Assembly: GCA_021807965.1 (NCBI GenBank)
Contig: JAKBCI010000001.1
Coordinates: 1-11,761 of the forward strand
DNA from: Actinomycetes bacterium
Lineage (GTDB): Bacteria > Actinomycetota > Acidimicrobiia > Acidimicrobiales > RAAP-2
DNA: 11,761 nucleotides
Reading direction: 5' to 3'
Shown here: positions 1 through 5,582 of the stretch, one piece after another
Position numbering within the stretch: the stretch's first letter is position 1
Layout of the letters: the number at the start of each line of letters is the position of its first letter
Notes under the pieces: model-generated
Seen by the model: the letters and a program-made list of their open reading frames with translations, nothing else
What the model was told of the DNA's origin: nothing
Database searches by the model: none
Translations under genes and position numbers: made by a program

Positions 1-61
1 TGGCGGCGGCCTTCTTGGCCGGAGCCTTCTTGGCCGGAGCCTTCTTGGCGGCAGTTGCCAC
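1..61 (-). CDS. Lys/Ala/Pro-rich basic protein, N-terminus only (histone H1-like or similar)
   Basis: Only the first 20 codons are in the window; the gene runs off the left edge. The GTG start (61-59) is preceded by GGAGGG three bases upstream, and an in-frame stop at 91-89 excludes a longer N-terminus. The translation begins VATAAKKAPAKKAPAKKAAA, with a KKAPA unit encoded by a 15-bp tandem repeat. Such tails are known in actinobacterial histone H1-like proteins and HU variants, where they bind and compact DNA, and also at the N-terminus of some DksA/TraR-type zinc-finger proteins. The visible part cannot separate these options. The reading frame and start are well supported; the family is not. 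Confidence 0.6.
   Translation of the reverse strand, partial: MATAAKKAPAKKAPAKKAAA
9..53. repeat. Three tandem 15-bp units encoding KKAPA
   Basis: Units lie at 9-23, 24-38 and 39-53. The first two are identical (gccttcttggccgga) and the third differs at its end. They lie inside the basic protein gene and encode the Lys-Lys-Ala-Pro-Ala repeat on the minus strand. The array may continue beyond the left edge. Copy number in such arrays commonly varies between strains. Confidence 0.8.
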
Positions 62-64
62 ATT

Positions 65-70
65 CCCTCC
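65..70 (-). promoter_or_regulatory. Ribosome binding site deciding the GTG start of the basic protein
   Basis: GGAGGG on the minus strand lies three bases before the GTG at 61. The overlapping ATG at 63-61 has a similar position, but it reads into another frame that lacks the Lys/Ala/Pro repeat, so GTG is chosen. Confidence 0.55.
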
Positions 71-179
71 TTGGGACTCAACGTTGAATCAATGCGGACC
101 TCTGTTAGCCCTATTGGCCGACCTGCAATTTACAGTTAAGGCGCCGCGCTGAAAAACGCGAACTCGATCGTGTAACACC

Positions 180-210
180 CAGCTTCCCAGCTGTGCGATG
201 ACCGATCGCA
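180..210. repeat. Two abutting perfect hairpins
   Basis: The first is CAGCT-TCCC-AGCTG (180-193, 5-bp stem, 4-base loop). Directly next to it is TGCGAT-GACCG-ATCGCA (194-210, 6-bp stem, 5-base loop). No T-run follows on either strand, so these are not typical intrinsic terminators. They could be protein-binding sites, part of a leader RNA, or a cis site for the neighbouring DNA-processing genes. The symmetry is seen directly; any role is inference. Confidence 0.45.
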
Positions 211-349
211 GTGCACGGTCCCGACCCGGAAAACGAAGTTCACATTTCAACAGCGATGCGACCTCCGCCGACCTCCTCCGAGAGGGGACAGTTAAAAGTT
301 CACTCGGTTCACCAACCAATGTCAAGCATTTCGACACTGTTTACGACAA

Positions 350-1642
350 TTGTTTGATGTGAATTCTGATAGCGGCATCTACCTCGGACGTTCCGTTGAC
401 GGCGACGTCACCAGTGGACGAGAACGGTCGACACTCGTGATCGGACCAAGCCGAAGTGGCAAGACATCCTCGATCATCATTCCAAACCTCTTGTTAACGA
501 CTCGATCCGTCATCGTCACGTCGACGAAGGTCGACGTCGTTTCCTCGATGGCGAATCGGCGTCGCGATGGTGCGACGTTGCTCTTCGATCCCTCGGGTAC
601 GGTTCAGACTCCTCCCGGCGTCACTCGTGTCGGCTACTCGCCGATCAACCAATCGCGCGAGTGGGACGGCGCTGTGCTCGCGACACGAACGCTGGTCGAT
701 GTCACGCGACGCATGAAAAGCGAGCGCGGCGACGACCACTGGACCGAGCGTGCATCATCGCTGATCGCACCGATGATTCATGCGGCGGCCCTGCGCGGAG
801 ATTCTCTCGGTCAACTCGCGACCCGCGTGGACCGCCGACGTGTCGACGACGACGTCGAGCAGCTGCGAGCGCGTCACGGCGATGAGCATCCATCGGTCAC
901 CATGCTCGACGCCATTACGCGAACCGACGAACGCGAACGCTCCGGCATCTGGTCGACGGCGTCTGGACTCTTCGCCGGATTACGCACCGACGCCGCCAGA
1001 GCGGCCGCCCGCGGTGCCCCCTTAGACGTCGACGCATTTCTCAAGGGTCCCCACCAGCTACACATCGTTGCTCCGAGCCGCCACCAGGCAGTGTCAACGA
1101 CGTTGGTCGTCGGGTTCATCGACGAGTTGGTCAACGCGACGTACGAGCGACACGACGACGGCGCACGACTCTTGCTCGCGCTCGATGAACTCGCCAATGT
1201 CGCCCCGTTGCCACGGCTTCCGGGTATCGTCTCCGAAGGCGGCGGCCAGGGCGTACTCACCCTGGCTTGTCTGCAGGACCTCAGCCAGGCGCGATCTCGT
1301 TGGGGTTCGGCCGCCGACGGCTTCCTCTCACTTTTTGCGACCACCGTCGTCCTGCCTGGCGTGGGCGACCGCGCGACACTCGAGTTGCTGCAGCGAATCG
1401 CTGGACGCACGATGGTCCCGTCACACTCCATTCAGCGCCACCGCGGTCGCCCTACGAGTCACGCCACGAGCTGGATCGAACGCGACCGTGCGACAATCGG
1501 TGACCTCGCCACGGGTCGTCCGGGCTGGGCACTCGGAATCACTGCTGACAAGTCCATGCGTTGGATCGCCCTCACGCCCGCGCACCACCACCAACGTTTT
1601 AGTGACTATCGCGAGCGAGTACGCGAACCCCACTCTCGGTAG
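350..1642 (+). CDS. Soluble VirD4/TraG-like type IV coupling ATPase
   Basis: The 430-residue protein belongs to the coupling protein family, hexameric ATPases that bring relaxase-DNA complexes to a secretion channel. The Walker A motif is GPSRSGKTS (32-40) and Walker B is LLLALDE (274-280). The family's Gln-containing motif follows at CLQDLSQARSRWG (308-320). An alpha-helical insert between the Walker motifs (about 105-240) fits the all-alpha domain of this family. Unlike VirD4 or TraD it starts almost at the ATPase core, with no N-terminal membrane segments, so it is probably cytosolic or recruited by a partner. The start is uncertain: TTG at 350 or GTG at 359, neither with a Shine-Dalgarno sequence, and the frame is closed by TAA at 293. 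Its last 37 bases overlap the 3' end of the convergent relaxase gene. No other secretion genes are visible. A role in DNA transfer is inferred from family and neighbour only. Confidence 0.82.
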   Translation: MFDVNSDSGIYLGRSVDGDVTSGRERSTLVIGPSRSGKTSSIIIPNLLLTTRSVIVTSTKVDVVSSMANRRRDGATLLFDPSGTVQTPPGVTRVGYSPINQSREWDGAVLATRTLVDVTRRMKSERGDDHWTERASSLIAPMIHAAALRGDSLGQLATRVDRRRVDDDVEQLRARHGDEHPSVTMLDAITRTDERERSGIWSTASGLFAGLRTDAARAAARGAPLDVDAFLKGPHQLHIVAPSRHQAVSTTLVVGFIDELVNATYERHDDGARLLLALDELANVAPLPRLPGIVSEGGGQGVLTLACLQDLSQARSRWGSAADGFLSLFATTVVLPGVGDRATLELLQRIAGRTMVPSHSIQRHRGRPTSHATSWIERDRATIGDLATGRPGWALGITADKSMRWIALTPAHHHQRFSDYRERVREPHSR

Positions 1643-2664
1643 TGCTCGCTGCCCATGGTGATGACCCTGGACGAGTCCCGGATCCGCTCGATTTCGGGGG
1701 TCAGGCGCCGGGCCTCGACTAGCCGTAGCGGCCGCTCCGCCGCTCCGCGCGCGAGACGCAGATTTGGGTGCAAGCGGTCGATTATCGCAGAGACCTCGGT
1801 CCCCGATGCGCCAAAGGGTGATGCGTCGGCCCACGCGCTGATGACGTCGCGGCGCGAGATGCGCGTAGCGCCTTCGAACGAAGAGAGGAAGCGGTGATCG
1901 TCGAACGCACGGTATCGAGGCACCGCTGGCGCACCCAACGTTTCGAACAATGCGGCGTCACGCCGCCATCGTTCGACGATCGCTTCGCGGGACCACGTGC
2001 GCTTGGCACCTCGATCATCCAGGTGACCACCCCAGATGGCTCGATATCCCTCGTCGACGCCGCTTACCAACTCGTTACCACTGAAGCTGCGCCACATCGT
2101 GTGTTCGGTGTCACGGTTGATCGCCAAACGCATCGTTGATCGATAGATAGAGTCCGCGGCACCGAGGTGTGCAAAGAGAGAACGAGAGTCCGCTACCGTC
2201 GCGGCTCCGGCGGGCCGCGCGCCAACCAAGACGTGATCGTGTACGTGAGGCTCGCCATCGCGGTTCACGCCGTGCGTAAAGCCGACGACTCGAGACCACC
2301 GCGCTCCGACTATGAACTCGTCGCCGTCGATTCGGCGTCGCACAACCAGAGCTCGGTCTTCCAGATAGTCCACGACTGCTCGCACGCCGTCGCGGTGCGC
2401 GGCAATGACGGCCGGCGCAGCCTCAACGTCCAGGGCAATCAACATCGACAGCGGTCGTGGTGCCGCGACCACGAGATCGTAGCCAGTCACCGCTGACCGA
2501 GCCGTCGTCGTCAGCAGGGCGCCCACGTCGTCTGGATCGTGCTCGTCACCGTGGCCGCGCAGCCACCATCCGGGACCGCCCGCGCGCAGACCATCGAGTT
2601 CCCCAGCGCGGTCGGCGGTGAGATACCTAACGTCGCGTGAACGTCGAACAATGGCGTGGATCAC
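1606..2664 (-). CDS. MobF/TrwC-type relaxase domain protein without helicase
   Basis: The 352-residue protein resembles the relaxase domain of TrwC/TraI, which nicks one strand at an origin of transfer and stays linked through a tyrosine. The metal site is H131-x10-H142-x-H144 within FTHGVNRDGEPHVHDHVLV, the spacing of the three TrwC histidines. Residues 61-77 (GYDLVVAAPRPLSMLIA) match the family's G-x-DL-F-APK-S segment. Y14 is the only N-terminal tyrosine, so it is the likely nucleophile; TrwC itself has two tyrosine pairs. The protein stops about where the TrwC helicase would begin, so it lacks Walker motifs. The GTG start has GGGAGG five bases upstream. The gene lies 41 bases after the PafBC-like gene on the same strand, probably in one transcript, and overlaps the coupling ATPase gene tail to tail. 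Function as a true nickase is inferred. Confidence 0.85.
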   Translation of the reverse strand: MIHAIVRRSRDVRYLTADRAGELDGLRAGGPGWWLRGHGDEHDPDDVGALLTTTARSAVTGYDLVVAAPRPLSMLIALDVEAAPAVIAAHRDGVRAVVDYLEDRALVVRRRIDGDEFIVGARWSRVVGFTHGVNRDGEPHVHDHVLVGARPAGAATVADSRSLFAHLGAADSIYRSTMRLAINRDTEHTMWRSFSGNELVSGVDEGYRAIWGGHLDDRGAKRTWSREAIVERWRRDAALFETLGAPAVPRYRAFDDHRFLSSFEGATRISRRDVISAWADASPFGASGTEVSAIIDRLHPNLRLARGAAERPLRLVEARRLTPEIERIRDSSRVITMGSEHYREWGSRTRSR

Positions 2665-2669
2665 GTTGG

Positions 2670-2675
2670 CCTCCC
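2670..2675 (-). promoter_or_regulatory. Ribosome binding site of the relaxase gene
   Basis: GGGAGG on the minus strand lies five bases upstream of the GTG at 2664. This is the clearest Shine-Dalgarno in the left half of the window. It fixes the start and argues that the relaxase is actively translated rather than decayed. Confidence 0.65.
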
Positions 2676-2705
2676 AAGTCCAACGGTCGCGCTGATCCGA
2701 AGCGC

Positions 2706-4649
2706 TTAGAGCGTCTGAAGCATCTGCCGTGCGAGATCGTGGCCGGCGTCGCCAAACGCCGGCGTCGCGACCACGGCGCCCGGACCAGCCTGCACCATCA
2801 GGTGATCAAGGAAGGACCTCTCCGATACGCGAAAACGCACCGCGTGCCGACCGTCGCGCAGCGACCGCCATTGCGCGTTAGGCAGTGGTTCAAAGATCCA
2901 TCGAAGGCCGGATTCGACAACGACGGTCACGTCATGTCCAGTCTCACCCACCTCGGTCAACCAGTTGATCGACGGGTCCGGCGGGCGTAGCGTGTCAGCG
3001 GTCGACTTCGCGACGACCTCACTGATCCGATCCACGCGAAACGTGCGCCACGCCGCTCGCATCAGACAGTACGCCCGCACGTAGGCACGGCCATTCAGGA
3101 CACGAAGCTCTCGGGGCTCGATGGTTCGCTCCTGCATCTCACCGGAGACACCGGGAAGGTAGTGAATCTTGATCCGCTCGTGTCGCTCGATGGCCGCGCG
3201 CACGTCAGTGAGCGCCATCTCCGGCGCGTTTTCAATACTGAGTCTCGATCCGACCACTGACTCGATCTTCTCAATGGCGGAGTGCACCGCCGGCGCATCA
3301 AAAATTCGTGACGCCTCACGCAGCGCAATGTTCAGTTCGAAGAGATCGCGCCACGTCAGCGCCGGTTCGCCGCCATCAATCGATGCATCGAACTCGGCTC
3401 GGTAGAGCGAGTCGTCACGCGCCTCGTTATCCCAGTCATCGCACTCCTTGATGACGTGGGCGGGAAAGCCGTATCGGCCACGAAAGGGCTCGAACGAAAC
3501 CAGCCGATCCATCACGTGTCGCACCACGTCGGCCGGAAGTCCGAAGCGATGCGTGAGTTCGCTTATTCGTAGGCCACCGTCCGCGAGGTGCACGGCGTGC
3601 AGGAGCTGCAGCGCCTGGCCAAGCGCATCGGTCGTGGCGTGATTCTCAAACGTAAGATCCGCGGACGGCGGGATGTCACCTCGGTTCACGCCCCGCAGCC
3701 ACGTGGCGAGTTCGGTCCTCACCAACTTCGGACTCACCACCCGCACCCGCGGACCGGCGTTGAGCGCGAACCGCACCGCTTCGCGCAGATTGTCGAAGGA
3801 GAGTCCAACCTCCACGTGACCGCTCTTGCGCTGAGCGGCCAGTGCGTGGGGATATTGCTGGGTGAGCAGACGTGCGTAATTCGTCGTCGTTTCAACCACG
3901 ATGTCCACGGGTTTCGGCGTGCGGGCGTATTGCGGGCGCCACGTCGCCGCGAGTTCGCGGGTGGCGTCATCGACGGTGAAGTGCTCCCCCAACACGGTCG
4001 GCATCGACGTCATGCGCGTCATGCGGTAGCCCTTTACCTCGTCAGTGCCGTGAACGCGCGCGACCAGGTAGGCGGCACCATTGAAGACGACAATCGAGAG
4101 TGGGTCAACGGTTCGCGTCTTGTTCGCCGACGATTGGTAGTCGAACTCGAGGACACGATTGAGCCGCAGTGACCGAAGAATCGGGTTGTAGTAGTTGGAG
4201 AATTCGAGCCCGCCCTCGGGAGCAGGACCCTCGTTGAAGAGGCTGAACGCGCCCGAAGCACCGAAGCCGTACAGATGAAGAGCAAGTCCCACCACTCGAC
4301 GTTCGGCGTCGTCGAACGCAATCGCTGGCGCGTTCGCGCTGTCGGGATCAATCCAGTAACCGACCGTGCCGTCGGCGAGTTGCACGGTGTCGATCTGGAA
4401 CCCCAACTCTCGGATCTTCGCCTTGTCGCGCTCAAATTTCTGGCGGACCGCGGTGTCACTACCGCGGTACGCGCGCACCCGCCGAGGCGCCTTTTTGTCG
4501 ATGGGATATTCGTCAATGAGCAGTTCTGCCACGATGGTCTCTTGGGTCAGGGGGCGTTGGCGAGTCGCGCGCTGAAGGAGCAACGTCAGCGCGACGAGCC
4601 GCTCTCGACTCTCTTCAACACCGTCGCGAATGCTCACGCGAACCCCCAC
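2706..4649 (-). CDS. pafBC: Fused PafB-PafC-type WYL-domain transcriptional regulator
   Basis: The 647 residues hold two copies of the HTH-WYL-WCX layout, which matches PafB joined to PafC. The first half has an N-terminal HTH (about 15-85, ending FERDKAKIRELGF), a WYL domain (165-215, AAYLVARVHG) and a WCX extension (245-320). The second half has an HTH (343-395), a WYL domain (490-545, GRAYVRAYCLMRAAWRTFRVDRI) and a WCX extension (570-645). The literal Trp-Tyr-Leu is absent from both halves: the sites read AYL and AYV. In mycobacteria PafBC is the activator of the RecA/LexA-independent DNA-damage regulon, with WYL domains thought to sense a nucleic acid ligand. Natural fusions are known in other actinobacteria. 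GTG at 4649 is the outer start and has no Shine-Dalgarno; GTG at 4637 follows a G-rich stretch and is a fair alternative. No proteasome ligase gene (pafA) is nearby, unlike in mycobacteria. The relaxase follows after 41 bases. Confidence 0.85.
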   Translation of the reverse strand: MGVRVSIRDGVEESRERLVALTLLLQRATRQRPLTQETIVAELLIDEYPIDKKAPRRVRAYRGSDTAVRQKFERDKAKIRELGFQIDTVQLADGTVGYWIDPDSANAPAIAFDDAERRVVGLALHLYGFGASGAFSLFNEGPAPEGGLEFSNYYNPILRSLRLNRVLEFDYQSSANKTRTVDPLSIVVFNGAAYLVARVHGTDEVKGYRMTRMTSMPTVLGEHFTVDDATRELAATWRPQYARTPKPVDIVVETTTNYARLLTQQYPHALAAQRKSGHVEVGLSFDNLREAVRFALNAGPRVRVVSPKLVRTELATWLRGVNRGDIPPSADLTFENHATTDALGQALQLLHAVHLADGGLRISELTHRFGLPADVVRHVMDRLVSFEPFRGRYGFPAHVIKECDDWDNEARDDSLYRAEFDASIDGGEPALTWRDLFELNIALREASRIFDAPAVHSAIEKIESVVGSRLSIENAPEMALTDVRAAIERHERIKIHYLPGVSGEMQERTIEPRELRVLNGRAYVRAYCLMRAAWRTFRVDRISEVVAKSTADTLRPPDPSINWLTEVGETGHDVTVVVESGLRWIFEPLPNAQWRSLRDGRHAVRFRVSERSFLDHLMVQAGPGAVVATPAFGDAGHDLARQMLQTL

Positions 4650-4677
4650 GGGTGGCGAACTGCGACTCGATCAGCGC

Positions 4678-5175
4678 TCATGGCGTCGGGTCAGCGGCGT
4701 CGTCGCGACGCCACTGGCCCGAACGACCACCTGACTTCTCCCACAGGGCGACCGCCTCGATGGTCATCGTGCGGTCAATCGATTTGCACATGTCGTACAC
4801 GGCGAGCGCGGCGACAGTAACCGCGGTGAGCGCCTCCATTTCGACGCCGGTTCGATCGACCGTGTCAACACTGGCTTCGACATCGACGTGGGTGTCGGCA
4901 ATCGAGAAGTTGACGTACACGTTGCCGACGAGCACTGGGTGCGACATAGGAAGCAGTGAAGCGGCCTGTTTGGCGGCCTGGATTCCCGCCACCCGCGCGG
5001 TTGCCAGGACGTCGCCCTTGCTCACGGCATTCGACGCGACGGCCGCGGTGGTAGCGGCGAGCATGTTTATGCGGCAGCGGGCAATCGCACGGCGAGCCGA
5101 GACTTCGTTGACGCCGATCTCCCGAGGGAACGCCCCGTCACCCGACGAACGTCGGAGTTGGTGGAAGTCAGCCAC
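4678..5175 (-). CDS. moaC: Cyclic pyranopterin monophosphate synthase (molybdenum cofactor biosynthesis)
   Basis: MoaC converts the MoaA product 3',8-cyclo-GTP into cyclic pyranopterin monophosphate in the cytosol, early in molybdenum cofactor synthesis. The 165-residue length is normal. Family landmarks are SKGDVLATARVAGIQAAK with K53, the HP segment with H79, and GVEMEALTAVTVAALAVYD with E112 and E114, followed by D128 and K131. The last four carry the same numbers as in E. coli MoaC. The usual Leu-Cys-His-Pro reads Met-Ser-His-Pro here, and the N-terminal segment is diverged. The GTG at 5175 has no Shine-Dalgarno but lies six bases after a TAGCAT -10 box, so the mRNA is probably leaderless. 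The PafBC-like gene starts 28 bases after its stop. No other cofactor genes are in the window. Confidence 0.93.
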   Translation of the reverse strand: MADFHQLRRSSGDGAFPREIGVNEVSARRAIARCRINMLAATTAAVASNAVSKGDVLATARVAGIQAAKQAASLLPMSHPVLVGNVYVNFSIADTHVDVEASVDTVDRTGVEMEALTAVTVAALAVYDMCKSIDRTMTIEAVALWEKSGGRSGQWRRDDAADPTP

Positions 5176-5181
5176 GCCGCA

Positions 5182-5187
5182 ATGCTA
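5182..5187 (-). promoter_or_regulatory. -10 box of a leaderless moaC promoter
   Basis: TAGCAT on the minus strand fits TAnnnT and ends exactly six bases before the moaC GTG. Transcription would then begin at or next to the start codon. It is preceded by CGG, as at the fmdB and dxs promoters. No good -35 is visible. The promoter probably also drives the pafBC-like and relaxase genes, which have only 28 and 41 bases upstream of them. Confidence 0.5.
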
Positions 5188-5220
5188 CCGAGTCCCGGTC
5201 GAAGGTCGCTAGCTGACCGG

Positions 5221-5226
5221 TAGACT
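5221..5226 (+). promoter_or_regulatory. -10 box of the FmdB-type gene
   Basis: TAGACT in the context CGGTAGACT predicts a start near 5233 and a leader of about 29 bases with its own Shine-Dalgarno. It is back to back with the moaC -10 box, with 33 bases between them, so the two promoters may compete or share a regulator. The -35 is not recognisable. Confidence 0.4.
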
Positions 5227-5247
5227 GACTCGGTTGTCTGGATTACC

Positions 5248-5252
5248 AGGAG
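5248..5252 (+). promoter_or_regulatory. Ribosome binding site of the FmdB-type gene
   Basis: AGGAG lies nine bases upstream of the ATG at 5262. This gene is led, in contrast to the leaderless neighbours moaC and dxs. Confidence 0.55.
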
Positions 5253-5261
5253 CGCCGACCG

Positions 5262-5540
5262 ATGCCCACCTACGAATACGAATGTCAAGCCTGCCATCAG
5301 CGGGTCGAGGCCGTCCAGCGTTTTTCCGAGCCGGCGCTGACGACATGCCCCTCGTGCGGCGGTAGCCTTCGCAAGATCTTTTCGGCCGTCGGTATCGTCT
5401 TCAAGGGAAGCGGCTTCTACAAGACTGATAGCCGCGCCTCGTCGTCGGCGCCAACCGCAGCCACGTCGACCTCGGCAACGCCAGCGCCGGCGACGCCAAC
5501 CGCGACCGCGCCGCCCCCGGTCGCCACCGCCACTGATTGA
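5262..5540 (+). CDS. FmdB-family zinc ribbon protein
   Basis: The 92-residue protein begins MPTYEYECQACH, the hallmark of the FmdB family. Two CxxC pairs (C8/C11 and C29/C32) would bind one zinc ion. After about residue 55 the protein becomes a low-complexity Ala/Thr/Pro/Ser tail, usual in actinobacterial members and likely disordered. The family is widespread and its job is poorly known; the name comes from a putative regulator near formylmethanofuran dehydrogenase genes. It is transcribed divergently from moaC, with 86 bases between the start codons, and dxs follows 42 bases after its stop under its own apparent promoter. Identity as a family member is secure; a specific function is not claimed. 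Confidence 0.88.
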   Translation: MPTYEYECQACHQRVEAVQRFSEPALTTCPSCGGSLRKIFSAVGIVFKGSGFYKTDSRASSSAPTAATSTSATPAPATPTATAPPPVATATD

Positions 5541-5561
5541 ATCCGCCCCGTGACGGCGCAA

Positions 5562-5571
5562 ACCGGCCGGT
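5562..5571. repeat. 10-bp perfect palindrome overlapping the dxs -10 box
   Basis: ACCGGCCGGT is fully self-complementary, and its last T is the first base of the TAGGCT box. A dimeric regulator bound here would occlude the promoter. There is no T-run, so it is not a terminator for the preceding gene. The symmetry is certain; an operator role is speculative, and such palindromes also arise by chance in GC-rich DNA. Confidence 0.3.
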
Positions 5572-5576
5572 AGGCT
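5571..5576 (+). promoter_or_regulatory. -10 box of a leaderless dxs promoter
   Basis: TAGGCT is followed by six bases (GGCGGG) and then the GTG at 5583, the same geometry as at moaC and msrB. It places the transcript start at the start codon. The -35 is weak: GTGACG at 5550-5555 with a 15-base spacer is the nearest candidate. dxs may also receive read-through from the FmdB-type gene. Confidence 0.5.
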
Positions 5577-5582
5577 GGCGGG

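Larger units (their letters stand above)
62..349. other. Gene-free intergenic region between two divergent genes, with clustered inverted repeats
   Basis: These 288 bases separate the minus-strand basic protein from the plus-strand coupling ATPase, so they should hold both promoters. Visible items are a perfect 10-bp palindrome TCAACGTTGA (78-87), two abutting hairpins (180-193 and 194-210), GTGCAC (211-216), and a GGTC/GACC inverted pair (217-226). ACAGTTAA occurs at 132-139 and again near 288-295, and AAGTTCAC occurs twice (near 236 and 297). On the minus strand TTGACA (325-320) matches a -35 box, with TGAACT 17 bases downstream as a weak -10. An open frame crosses most of the region on the minus strand, but it has no recognisable product and no ribosome site. 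No promoter is convincing for the ATPase gene. Confidence 0.5.

Noticed and set aside
89..337. 82-residue open frame on the minus strand between the two divergent genes
   Set aside because: No recognisable domain, no ribosome site, Arg/Ser-rich translation typical of non-coding GC-rich DNA, and it covers the likely promoter region.
874..1431. 185-residue open frame antisense to the coupling ATPase
   Set aside because: Shadow of a gene with clear Walker motifs; the antisense translation has no family features.
3588..4172. 194-residue open frame antisense to the PafBC-like gene
   Set aside because: Shadow frame with no motif and no promoter or ribosome site.
4652..5212. 186-residue open frame antisense to moaC
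   Set aside because: moaC has all catalytic residues in place; the opposite frame is Ser/Ala-rich noise.
5562..5576. Palindrome ACCGGCCGGT as a terminator for the FmdB-type gene
   Set aside because: No loop and no T-run; it directly abuts a -10 box, so an operator or chance is likelier.
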